This document shows positions 14,395 through 21,814 of a stretch of 34,616 bases of DNA, piece by piece. The notes under the pieces are model-generated. The model was not told the origin of the DNA. It did no database searches and saw only the letters and a program-made list of their open reading frames with translations. Numbering within the stretch: the first letter of the stretch is position 1; the number at the start of each line of letters is the position of its first letter. This DNA is from Patescibacteria group bacterium (lineage in GTDB: Bacteria; Patescibacteriota; Microgenomatia; Levybacterales; UBA12049). The stretch covers positions 1 to 34,616 of the forward strand of contig JAMCZG010000036.1 of NCBI GenBank assembly GCA_023485715.1. Direction: 5' to 3'. Made by a program: the position numbers and the translations under genes.

Positions 14395-15126
14395 TTACTT
14401 GCGGATTTTTTTGTAGATATTGTCCGGGATTTTTTTGTTTTTATAGAAAAACACGCGAAGCATTTTTACTATTAATATATGAAAATTCATTCCGCCTGCT
14501 ACCGAGTTATGGTTGTCCTCTGATTCTGCTTTAAACTTTTCCGCCGGTTTATAATCGTCGATTATTTCGTAATCAATTTTATTTTTCCAATACAATCTCA
14601 TAAAGGGCTCCGGATTGGCTTGAATTATCGAATCAACAGCGGATTTATAGGTAGCGCTGTGGCTAGAAAGCGCAGTATGCATTTTTTTACTTTTTCGAAC
14701 AAATATCAGTTTATTTTTATTTCTGTAAACAAACCAAAGATGGCTTTTAAAAGGAAGCATTGTTTCTATAAGCCCGTTTGGTACTTCTAAATATCCCATT
14801 TTAGAAACTCGGACTATCTCTTTAATCGCGGCAGCAGGATTTTCTACGTGTTCGAGTAAATGACTGGTAAAAGAAAAATCAAATGCCTTGTCTTTAAAAG
14901 GTAGATTAAATACAGTCCCGTCAACAAATGTGCCGATGTCGTGGATCGTTTCTGTGCCGGATGCCCTTTGAACATTGCTCAACGACAAATCGTCGACGTA
15001 TACATCTGCCCTCCAAAAAGGTTTATCGCCCGATCCGATATCGACCACAAGGGCATTTTTACTTATTTTAAATCCCGGTAAAACTTTTCTTGTATAAAAA
15101 TAGGATAATTTCGAGAAAAAATTCAT
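14395..15126 (-). CDS. Class I SAM-dependent methyltransferase
   Basis: A 243-residue methyltransferase of the Methyltransf_11 style. Motif I is LVVDIGSGDKPFWRADVYVDD (about residues 27-47), followed by FNLPFKDKAFDFSFTSHLLEHVENPAAAIKEIVRV, in which the LEHV segment and acidic positions match the SAM-binding Rossmann fold. The C-terminal part is Lys/Asn-rich and contributes no known signature. Similar proteins often modify sugars, lipids or small molecules in envelope pathways, but the substrate cannot be told. It is a single minus-strand gene between two plus-strand units, with its own promoter. Confidence 0.8.
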   Translation of the reverse strand: MNFFSKLSYFYTRKVLPGFKISKNALVVDIGSGDKPFWRADVYVDDLSLSNVQRASGTETIHDIGTFVDGTVFNLPFKDKAFDFSFTSHLLEHVENPAAAIKEIVRVSKMGYLEVPNGLIETMLPFKSHLWFVYRNKNKLIFVRKSKKMHTALSSHSATYKSAVDSIIQANPEPFMRLYWKNKIDYEIIDDYKPAEKFKAESEDNHNSVAGGMNFHILIVKMLRVFFYKNKKIPDNIYKKIRK

Positions 15127-15147
15127 TTAACCTGATTAATGTTTTTA

Positions 15148-15175
15148 ATATTAACACATTTTTATTTAATATCAA
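15148..15175 (-). promoter_or_regulatory. Predicted promoter for the minus-strand methyltransferase
   Basis: Read on the minus strand: TTGATA (15175-15170), 16-bp spacer, TAATAT (15153-15148). The ATG is at 15126-15124, leaving a leader of about 15 bases with only a weak AGG. Confidence 0.5.
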
Positions 15176-15197
15176 TAGTATGGTTTCTAACTATTTA

Positions 15198-15227
15198 TTG
15201 TAAAAATTCCCTACAAGGTGATATAAT
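15198..15227 (+). promoter_or_regulatory. Predicted leaderless promoter for the 80-residue protein
   Basis: TTGTAA at 15198-15203, 18-bp spacer and perfect TATAAT at 15222-15227. The ATG at 15234 coincides with the expected transcription start. Confidence 0.6.
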
Positions 15228-15233
15228 TTTTAT

Positions 15234-15476
15234 ATGCCAAATCCATCTGAAAGAGGTAAAAGTACAGGAGTATCAGGACAGGGAATATCAGGAGAATCCG
15301 GAGTAATTAGATTCCGCGCCAGGGTTCCGGTAACGGGTAAAAGCGGATTTGTTATCGGGTCCGAAACAGTGGAGTTAACAACGTACGGTTTGAGAAAACA
15401 AGAAGTTCCGGATCAAAGTGGAATAAAACCGAATTGTCAATTTGACCCTCAAAGTAGAGATTACAAACCCAAATAA
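15234..15476 (+). CDS. Small hypothetical protein (80 residues)
   Basis: A hydrophilic protein beginning MPNPSERGKSTGVSG, with a Gly/Ser-rich N-terminus, a middle part that could form a small beta-sheet (VIRFRARVPV, FVIGSETVELTTYGL) and a polar tail. There is no signal peptide, membrane segment or motif that I recognise. Support for it being a gene comes from the perfect -10 box exactly one promoter length before the ATG and from the next gene starting with its own promoter just after its stop. Function unknown. Confidence 0.6.
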   Translation: MPNPSERGKSTGVSGQGISGESGVIRFRARVPVTGKSGFVIGSETVELTTYGLRKQEVPDQSGIKPNCQFDPQSRDYKPK

Positions 15477-15489
15477 ACTGCGGTTACAC

Positions 15490-15518
15490 TTGAATAGCAT
15501 AATGTTTTAAACTACAAT
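15490..15518 (+). promoter_or_regulatory. Predicted leaderless promoter for ileS
   Basis: TTGAAT at 15490-15495, 17-bp spacer and TACAAT at 15513-15518; the ileS ATG at 15526 is at the expected transcription start. Confidence 0.65.
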
Positions 15519-15525
15519 ATAGTTT

Positions 15526-18399
15526 ATGTTCAAGCCTGTTTCTCCCAATATCGATTTTCCGTTGTTAGAACGCGATTTGCTAAAAAAATGGTACGAAAAC
15601 GGAATCGTCGAAAAATATTTAAACCGCAACAATAATTCAAAAGAAAAATTTTCCTTTCTTGATGGTCCGATTACTGCAAACAACCCGATGGGGGTTCATC
15701 ACGCATGGGGAAGGACTTATAAAGATTTTTGGCAAAGGTTTTGGAATATGAGAGGTCGAAAACAGAGATTCCAAAACGGCTTTGATGAACAGGGTTTGTG
15801 GGTCGAAGTCGAAGTCGAAAAAGAATTAGGTCTTCACACAAAAAGAGATATAGAAAATTTGATTCCGGGAAATAAATTTAAAAGCCTCGAAAAATTTATT
15901 AATTTATGTAAAGAAAGGGTTAAAAAATACTCAACGATTCAAACGGAACAATCAAAAAGACTCGGCTATTTTATGGACTGGGAAAATTCTTACCACACTT
16001 CGTCCGACGAGAATAATTACGCGATCTGGAATTTTTTAAAGATTGTAAACGAGAAAGGTTGGTTATATAAGGGACGGGATTCTGTTCCGTGGTGTCCAAG
16101 ATGCGGCACTGCGATTTCTCAACACGAAATTTTAACCGAAGAGTATAAAAATTTAACCCACGAATCCGTGTATTTTAAGCTTCCGATACAAGACAAAAGA
16201 AACGAATTTTTGCTCGTATGGACTACGACTCCCTGGACGATTCCGGCAAATGTTGCAGTTGCTGTAAATTCGGAAGAAAAATACGGGGCGTATAGAATCG
16301 GGGATCAAATAATTTGGCTGATGGAAAAAAGATTTGAAGTGCTAAGAAAAAATAATGATTTCAAAGAATTAAAATTGGAAAGTTCAAAAAAAGGAAAAGA
16401 TCTCGTCGGTCTTGAATACGAAGCGCCTTTTGATAACCTGCCAAGGGTTACAAATTCTTTAAAAAATTACTCACATAGAGTTGTTGCAGGAGACGAACGG
16501 ATTTTGCCGGTCGGGATAGAAGAGGGTACAGGGTTGGTCCACGTGGCTCCCGGCGCCGGAGCCGAAGACTTTCAACTAGGTAAAAAAGAAAGCCTTCCGG
16601 TTATCGAAATAATCGATGAGGCCGCAAATTATCTGGAGGATCTAGGTGAGCTAAGCGGTAAAAACGCAAAAAAACATCCAGAGATTATAATCGACTTTCT
16701 AAAAACCACAAAGAATTTTTTCTTTGCCACAGAAAGGTACACGCACCGTTACCCGACTTGCTGGAGATGTAAAACAGAGCTTGTCTGGCGGGTGGTCGAC
16801 GAATGGTATATTTCGATGGATAAAAAAGACGAATCGGGTAAAACTTATCGGGAACAAATGTTAGAAGTCGCAAAAAAAATAGAGTGGTTGCCTAAGTGGG
16901 GATTGGACAGGGAACTCGATTGGCTTAAAAATATGCACGATTGGTTGATAAGTAAAAAAAGATATTGGGGATTAGCTTTGCCGATCTGGGAATGCCAAAA
17001 ATGCAAGAGTTTTGAAGTTATTGGGGATAAGAAAGAATTAGAAGAAAAAGCAGTCGAGGGATACGATAAATTCGAAGGTAATTCGCCTCATCGTCCGTGG
17101 ATCGATCAAATAAGAATAAGATGTTCAAAATGCGACGGGCTTACGGAAAGAATTTCAGACGTCGGAAATCCGTGGCTTGACGCAGGAATAGTGCCGTTTT
17201 CGACGATGCCCCAAGACTGGTTTCCCGCAGATTTTATTACCGAAAGTTTTCCCGGACAATTTAAAAATTGGTTTTATTCTCTTATTGCCATGAGTACGGC
17301 GTTGAAAAATAAGGAGCCTTTTAAAACCGTTTTAGGATTTGCGTCGGTTCGGGATGAAAAAGGGGAAGAAATGCATAAATCAAAGGGAAACGCGATCGAA
17401 TTTAATGAAGCAGCCGATAAGATCGGTGTAGACGTTATGCGTTGGACTTATCTTCGGACTAACCCCGAACAAAATCTTAATTTCGGATACCATACGGCAG
17501 ATGAGATTCGCCGGCTTTTCCACTTAAGGCTTTGGAATACTTTTAGTTTTTTCTTAATGTATGCGTCGGTTGATAAATGGGTTCCCGTAAAATCAGAGTT
17601 TAATCCAAAACACGTCTTGGATCGATGGATACTTTCGCGTTTAAACGGAAGCATAAAAAATATAACCTCAAAAATTGAAAAATACGACGCCTTTGGTGCG
17701 TGTGAAGACGCGGAAAATTTCGTAATCAACGATCTTTCCAATTGGTATGTGAGGAGGATAAGGGATAGAGTCGGTCCGACCGCACCGGACGGCCAAGATA
17801 AAAACGATGCTTATCAAACCCTGTGGAGCGTGTTGGTTCAATATTCTAAACTTCTTTCCCCGTTTATTCCGTTTATCGCAGAAGAAATTTACGTAAATTT
17901 AACAGAAGAAGAATCCGTAAATCTAGTAGATTGGCCAAAACAGGATGAATTACTTATTGACAAGAAACTGGAGGAGGAAATGAGCCTTGCGAGAGAGATT
18001 GTTGAATTAACACATTCAAAGAGAAAAGAAAAAAATATTAAGGTGAGACAGCCATTGGGGTTACTTACTGTTACAACAACGATTTCTTTGTCGGAAGAGA
18101 TAAAAAAAATCATAGTAAGCGAAGTAAATGTTAAAAGAATTAGAGACGAATTAAAAAAAGATGTTTCTCTTTCGATAAATCTGGATACAAACATTACAGA
18201 CGAGTTAAAGCAAGAAGGGGATGCGCGGGAAATTATCAGAAAAATTCAGCACGCGCGAAAAGAGCTGGGAACAAAACCCGATGATTTTGTCGACGTTACG
18301 ATCGAGTCTTGGCCAGAAAAATTTGAGGACTATATTAAGAAAAAGGCGCTTATAAAAACTCTTGTAAAAGGCGGTGAATTTGCGGTCGAAAAAGCATGA
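15526..18399 (+). CDS. ileS: Isoleucine--tRNA ligase
   Basis: A class I aminoacyl-tRNA synthetase of 957 residues that should charge tRNA-Ile. The HIGH box is altered to GVHHAWGRT (His58-His59), followed by FQNGFDEQGLWVEVEVEKELG in place of GWDxHGLPxE. The editing (CP1) domain is present: LVWTTTPWTIPANVAVAV and HVAPGAGAEDFQLG. Then come ISKKRYWGLALPIWEC and the KMSKS-like loop MHKSKGNAI starting at Met616. Cys pairs (CPRCG, CWRC, CQKC, CSKC) suggest bound zinc. The anticodon domain starts near LDRWILSRLNGSI and includes NWYVRRIRDRVG. Sequences with MGVHHAWG form a distinct branch of IleRS-like enzymes, so the amino-acid specificity is inferred from the editing domain and overall architecture. 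The gene overlaps rodA by 4 bp (ATGA). Confidence 0.87.
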   Translation: MFKPVSPNIDFPLLERDLLKKWYENGIVEKYLNRNNNSKEKFSFLDGPITANNPMGVHHAWGRTYKDFWQRFWNMRGRKQRFQNGFDEQGLWVEVEVEKELGLHTKRDIENLIPGNKFKSLEKFINLCKERVKKYSTIQTEQSKRLGYFMDWENSYHTSSDENNYAIWNFLKIVNEKGWLYKGRDSVPWCPRCGTAISQHEILTEEYKNLTHESVYFKLPIQDKRNEFLLVWTTTPWTIPANVAVAVNSEEKYGAYRIGDQIIWLMEKRFEVLRKNNDFKELKLESSKKGKDLVGLEYEAPFDNLPRVTNSLKNYSHRVVAGDERILPVGIEEGTGLVHVAPGAGAEDFQLGKKESLPVIEIIDEAANYLEDLGELSGKNAKKHPEIIIDFLKTTKNFFFATERYTHRYPTCWRCKTELVWRVVDEWYISMDKKDESGKTYREQMLEVAKKIEWLPKWGLDRELDWLKNMHDWLISKKRYWGLALPIWECQKCKSFEVIGDKKELEEKAVEGYDKFEGNSPHRPWIDQIRIRCSKCDGLTERISDVGNPWLDAGIVPFSTMPQDWFPADFITESFPGQFKNWFYSLIAMSTALKNKEPFKTVLGFASVRDEKGEEMHKSKGNAIEFNEAADKIGVDVMRWTYLRTNPEQNLNFGYHTADEIRRLFHLRLWNTFSFFLMYASVDKWVPVKSEFNPKHVLDRWILSRLNGSIKNITSKIEKYDAFGACEDAENFVINDLSNWYVRRIRDRVGPTAPDGQDKNDAYQTLWSVLVQYSKLLSPFIPFIAEEIYVNLTEEESVNLVDWPKQDELLIDKKLEEEMSLAREIVELTHSKRKEKNIKVRQPLGLLTVTTTISLSEEIKKIIVSEVNVKRIRDELKKDVSLSINLDTNITDELKQEGDAREIIRKIQHARKELGTKPDDFVDVTIESWPEKFEDYIKKKALIKTLVKGGEFAVEKA

Positions 18400-19472
18400 G
18401 AGGGAGATTCTTAAATTTGGATTTTGGGTTGCTTGCGCCCACTTTTGTTTTAAATATTTTAAGCCTCACAACACTCTTTTCGGTAAACATCGCATTATTT
18501 AGGTCTCAACTCCTATTTCTATTTTTTTCTTTTTTTGTGTTTGTGATTTTTTCGCGATTCGATTACCGAGCTCTCCGTTTATACGCTCTGCCGATTTATA
18601 TAGGTTCAATAGTAATATTAACTTTGCTTTTATTATTTGGTAGTCAAAGCAGGGGAGCAGTCCGTTGGTTTGAACTTTTTGGAATTCAGATCCAATTTTC
18701 AGAAATATTAAAACCATTTTTAATAATTTCTTTAGCTGCGTTTATTTCCAAGAGGAAAAAGGACGTAAAAACACTTTTATTGACATTACTATTATTAACT
18801 CCGCTTGTATTACTGATTTATCGTCAACCAGACTTAGGCAATGCGTTAATTTATTTATTCGTTACTGTTCTGACCTTGTTTACGACCGGATTTTCGTTTA
18901 TCTGGTTTATTGCCGGTTTTGTTTTAATCGCTATTTCTTCTCCAATAATTTGGCAGTTTTTGCACGAGTACCAACGAAAAAGGCTTATGACATTTATTAA
19001 CCCTACAGGCGATCCGCTTGGCGCGTCTTATAACGCGATTCAATCGATAATCGCGGTCGGATCGGGAATGATTTTGGGTCGTGGAATCGGCGGAGAAACT
19101 CAGTCGAGACTTAGATTTTTACCCGAACGCCACACGGATTTTATTTTTGCGACGATTTCTGAAAAATTCGGGTTTTTGGTTTCGGTTTTAATCCTTGTGT
19201 GTTTTGCTTTTTTACTTTATCGAATCTATGCTATTTTCGTTAATTCTCCAGACAAATTCTGCAAAATTTTTTGTATCGGATGTTTTTTTGCCATTTTGGT
19301 TCAAGTTTTTGTTAATATCGGGATGAATATAGGAATAGTGCCTGTCGTAGGTATCACCTTGCCCTTTGTGTCTTACGGGGGAAGTTCGCTTCTTGCTAGT
19401 TTTATAATGCTTGGTCTTTTGTCTTCGATAAGTAAAACCTATAAAAACAGGGAAGTGCTAGAAATAAGGTGA
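18396..19472 (+). CDS. rodA: SEDS-family peptidoglycan polymerase, RodA type
   Basis: A 358-residue polytopic protein of the FtsW/RodA/SpoVE family that polymerises glycan strands from lipid II during elongation, with a class B PBP as partner. Motifs are GAVRWFELFGIQIQFSEILKPFLI, YRQPDLGNALIY, RFLPERHTDFIFATISEKFGFL with the catalytic Asp, and GITLPFVSYGGSSLLAS. RFLPERHTDFIFA is close to the RodA pattern, and a separate ftsW lies in the division cluster, so RodA is the better call. No mreB, mreC or PBP2 gene is near. Its start overlaps the ileS stop (ATGA), so expression depends on ileS. Confidence 0.88.
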   Translation: MRGRFLNLDFGLLAPTFVLNILSLTTLFSVNIALFRSQLLFLFFSFFVFVIFSRFDYRALRLYALPIYIGSIVILTLLLLFGSQSRGAVRWFELFGIQIQFSEILKPFLIISLAAFISKRKKDVKTLLLTLLLLTPLVLLIYRQPDLGNALIYLFVTVLTLFTTGFSFIWFIAGFVLIAISSPIIWQFLHEYQRKRLMTFINPTGDPLGASYNAIQSIIAVGSGMILGRGIGGETQSRLRFLPERHTDFIFATISEKFGFLVSVLILVCFAFLLYRIYAIFVNSPDKFCKIFCIGCFFAILVQVFVNIGMNIGIVPVVGITLPFVSYGGSSLLASFIMLGLLSSISKTYKNREVLEIR

Positions 19473-19478
19473 TTATTT

Positions 19479-19487
19479 TGATATAAT
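19479..19487 (+). promoter_or_regulatory. Extended -10 promoter for rplU
   Basis: TGATATAAT combines an extended -10 TG with a perfect TATAAT at 19482-19487; no good -35 is seen. The rplU ATG at 19498 gives a leader of only about 4 bases. Confidence 0.55.
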
Positions 19488-19497
19488 TAGAGTCTTA

Positions 19498-19836
19498 ATG
19501 AAATACGTTGTGTTTAAAACAGGTGGAAAACAGTATAAGGTATCAGAAAACGATGTTATCGACGTCGAAAGACTGGACCATGATTCTAATGACTTATCTT
19601 TCAGCGAAGTCTTGCTTTACGTCGAAGACGGTAAAGTTAAAATAGGAAAGCCTTTTATCCCGGGATTTTCCGTAAAGGCAGAAGTTGTTAAGGACCTAAA
19701 GGGAGACAAAATAAGGGTTTCGAAATTTAAATCAAAAGTTAGGTACAGAAGGGTGACCGGTCACAGACAATCACTAACAAAAGTTTTGATTAAGAAAATA
19801 GGTTTGTCTAAAGAAGAATCAAAATCAAAAAAATAA
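19498..19836 (+). CDS. rplU: 50S ribosomal protein L21
   Basis: L21 is a 23S rRNA-binding protein of the large subunit. The 112-residue product starts MKYVVFKTGGKQYKVSENDVIDVE and has KIGKPFIPGFSVKAEVVKDLKGDKIRVSKFKSKVRYRRVTGHRQSLTKVLI, all standard for L21; the Lys-rich tail is slightly extended. It lies directly before rpmA (L27), the usual bacterial order. Confidence 0.96.
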   Translation: MKYVVFKTGGKQYKVSENDVIDVERLDHDSNDLSFSEVLLYVEDGKVKIGKPFIPGFSVKAEVVKDLKGDKIRVSKFKSKVRYRRVTGHRQSLTKVLIKKIGLSKEESKSKK

Positions 19837-19855
19837 ATTGACCTATTTTGATGTC

Positions 19856-19901
19856 TTGATTTTGTGTGAAAAAAAACTATATTATAGATATTATTTTCAC
19901 A
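19856..19901 (+). promoter_or_regulatory. Predicted rpmA promoter spanned by an inverted repeat
   Basis: TTGATT at 19856-19861, a 16-bp spacer and TATATT at 19878-19883 (or TATTAT at 19880). The perfect 8-base arms TGTGAAAA (19865-19872) and TTTTCACA (19894-19901) bracket the -10 with 21 bases between them. This may be an operator for a dimeric regulator, but the arms are A/T-rich and chance is possible. Confidence 0.4.
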
Positions 19902-19916
19902 AACAAATAAAAATTT

Positions 19917-20168
19917 ATGGCACATACCAAATCACAAGGAGCAGTTAAGGGAAACAGAGATTCTTTAGCAAAACGCTTAGGCGTAAAGATTTATGGTGGT
20001 CAAAAGGCAATCCCCGGGAATATAATCGTAAGACAAAAAGGTACCAAATTTTTTCCCGGGATCGGTGTTTCGATGGGTAAGGACTTTACGCTATACGCAG
20101 TGTCAGAGGGAGTTGTTAATTTTAAGGACTCACGGGGTAAAAAATTTGTCGAAGTAAGAAATGGATAA
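19917..20168 (+). CDS. rpmA: 50S ribosomal protein L27
   Basis: L27 sits near the peptidyl-transferase centre of the large subunit. The 83-residue protein begins [29 protein letters not shown] and has [30 protein letters not shown], typical for L27. The N-terminus has no Firmicutes-type extension that needs protease trimming. Its last 8 bp (ATGGATAA) overlap the start of parB, so a ribosomal protein and a chromosome-segregation protein are translationally coupled. Confidence 0.96.
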   Translation: MAHTKSQGAVKGNRDSLAKRLGVKIYGGQKAIPGNIIVRQKGTKFFPGIGVSMGKDFTLYAVSEGVVNFKDSRGKKFVEVRNG

Positions 20169-20982
20169 CAATAACGGAAAGTTAACAGAATTAGATATAA
20201 ACATGCTTCAGGCTAATCCTCTTCAGCCGCGTGGTCTTATTTCTCCAGAATCGCTTACGGATTTAGTCGAATCGATAAGAGAACAGGGGATTTTAGAGCC
20301 GTTAGTTGTCGCAAAAACTCCGGCGGGTTATCAACTAATCGCAGGTGAGCGAAGGTTAAAAGCGGCTAAAATTTTAGGATTGGCAAAAGTCCCGGTCGTC
20401 ATTAAAGAAACAACTCCACAAGGGATGCTTGAAATGTCGATTGTAGAAAATGTTCAGAGAGAAGATTTAAATCCGATCGAAAAAGCTCAGGCGTACAAAC
20501 GGTTGATCGATGAGTTTGGTCTTGGTACAAACGAAGTAGCAAAAAGAGTCGGGAAAAGCGCGCCGGCCGTATCTAACACAATCAGACTTTTGTCTTTGCC
20601 GGATGCGATAAAAGATGCGTTGGTTGCGGGAGTTATAACAGAAGGCCATGTAAGACCGCTTATATCTTTAGAGGATCCAAAATTAATGCTCGAGCTTTTT
20701 AAGAAAATCTTGCGGGAAAATAGTACGGTTAGACAAACAGAGGAAATGGCGAGACAGGCAAAATCAGAAATAGAGAAAAAAGAGCCGCGGGCAAAGCAAG
20801 ATAGGCTTTGGGTCCCCGAGCAAGACGCGATGGCAGACGAAATTCAAAAAAAACACGGACTGGATAAGGTGAATATTTATCAATCCAGGTCGTTGGCAAG
20901 GGTTGTTTTAATAATAAAAGGAGATGTAGAAACGACGACGCCTAAAATTAAAGAAATCCACAAAATTCTTTCTGGAGTATAA
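20161..20982 (+). CDS. parB: Chromosome partitioning protein ParB
   Basis: ParB is a CTP-dependent DNA clamp that loads at parS and works with ParA in chromosome segregation. The 273-residue protein starts with [24 protein letters not shown], and has the CTP-binding core [14 protein letters not shown] and [22 protein letters not shown] helix-turn-helix for parS binding follows ([25 protein letters not shown]), then [14 protein letters not shown] and a C-terminal dimerisation region. No parA gene lies in the window and I saw no clear parS palindrome. It overlaps rpmA by 8 bp and ends 5 bp from the end of the convergent lepB. Confidence 0.95.
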   Translation: MDNNNGKLTELDINMLQANPLQPRGLISPESLTDLVESIREQGILEPLVVAKTPAGYQLIAGERRLKAAKILGLAKVPVVIKETTPQGMLEMSIVENVQREDLNPIEKAQAYKRLIDEFGLGTNEVAKRVGKSAPAVSNTIRLLSLPDAIKDALVAGVITEGHVRPLISLEDPKLMLELFKKILRENSTVRQTEEMARQAKSEIEKKEPRAKQDRLWVPEQDAMADEIQKKHGLDKVNIYQSRSLARVVLIIKGDVETTTPKIKEIHKILSGV

Positions 20983-20987
20983 TAAAA

Positions 20988-21551
20988 TCAATTTCCTAAG
21001 GGGTTTGTTATCATTTGTATTTTTTCTACTGGCCAATATATAAACATAGACCTGCCTGTTATCTCGCCTTTCTTAACAAATCCCCACTCGCGGGAGTCGG
21101 AACTGTATGGACGGTTGTCACCCATTACGAAAAAATTGTCATTCGGAACAGTTACTTTTTCTCCGTCTTTTAGAAAAGACTGACCGTATGTTTTAACATT
21201 GCTTTTTAAAAAAGAGCTCTGATCAAAAAGCTGGTCGTTTATGTATACTTCCCCGTTTTTAAGGGATATCGTGTCTCCCGGAAGTCCGATCACTCTTTTG
21301 ATGAATTCTTTTTCGTGGTCAACTGGAGCCTTAAATACGATCACGTCACCTCTTTTTGGATCCTCAAAGCGCATCGCGATTAAATTTGTTATAACATATT
21401 CTTTATCTTCAAAATTTGGAAACATCGAGCTGCCGTTTACTTGAAATGGTCTAAAAAACCAAATGTACATAACCAAAAAGAAAGAAGCAACGATTAAAAT
21501 CGTTTGGAAAGTATCGACAAAAAATGAGTATATTTTTCGCAGAATAAACAT
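20988..21551 (-). CDS. lepB: Signal peptidase I
   Basis: LepB removes signal peptides from exported proteins at the outer face of the membrane. The 187-residue protein has one N-terminal transmembrane segment (about residues 16-33), the catalytic Ser42 in VNGSSMFPN, the general-base Lys85 in FIKRVIGLPGD, and the C-terminal box FVMGDNRPYSSDSREWGFV. The short length is normal for non-proteobacterial enzymes. It would process the secreted Trp-rich protein and the Kelch-C39 protein of this window. It is convergent with parB (5 bp between stops). The start ATG is at 21551-21549; no clear ribosome-binding site is seen. Confidence 0.95.
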   Translation of the reverse strand: MFILRKIYSFFVDTFQTILIVASFFLVMYIWFFRPFQVNGSSMFPNFEDKEYVITNLIAMRFEDPKRGDVIVFKAPVDHEKEFIKRVIGLPGDTISLKNGEVYINDQLFDQSSFLKSNVKTYGQSFLKDGEKVTVPNDNFFVMGDNRPYSSDSREWGFVKKGEITGRSMFIYWPVEKIQMITNPLGN

Positions 21552-21581
21552 GATTTATATTCTGACAGAACAGAAATAATT

Positions 21582-21609
21582 TTGCAACGACGCAATTTTA
21601 TGGTAAGAT
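21582..21609 (+). promoter_or_regulatory. Predicted promoter for tRNA-Val
   Basis: TTGCAA at 21582-21587, 16-bp spacer and TAAGAT at 21604-21609, giving a transcription start some 7 bases before the tRNA. Confidence 0.45.
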
Positions 21610-21622
21610 TATCATTAAATTT

Positions 21623-21694
21623 GGACACTTAGCTCAGTGGTAGAGCGCTTCGTTCACATCGAAGAAGTCGTAGGTCCGAATCCTACAGTGTCCA
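21623..21694 (+). tRNA. tRNA-Val (anticodon CAC)
   Basis: A complete cloverleaf can be folded. The acceptor stem is GGACACT/AGTGTCC, the D stem GCTC/GAGC, the anticodon stem CTTCG/CGAAG with loop TTCACAT (anticodon CAC at 21655-21657, reading GUG), a five-base variable loop, and the T stem GTAGG/CCTAC. The T loop reads TCCGAAT (21675-21681), so position 55 is C instead of the almost universal T. The 3' CCA is not encoded (ACAA follows), so a CCA-adding enzyme is needed. Confidence 0.95.
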
Positions 21695-21814
21695 CAACAA
21701 TTTTTTATAAAACAGTACTTCCCGCGTGTTTGGCAGTCTAAATATTCAATTGATAATCAAGAAAGTTCAAAATAAAAGGAATACTGGGGATGTTTAAGAT
21801 TATTGCGACTATGA
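21695..21814. other. Intergenic stretch between tRNA-Val and the Kelch-C39 gene
   Basis: A T6 run directly follows the tRNA, but I see no stem that would make a standard terminator, no ORF and no clear repeat in the remaining bases. Confidence 0.5.

Noticed and set aside
19861-20982. parS site near parB
   Set aside because: No sequence close to the TGTTTCACGTGAAACA palindrome was found by eye; TGTGAAAA/TTTTCACA at 19865-19901 has the wrong spacing.
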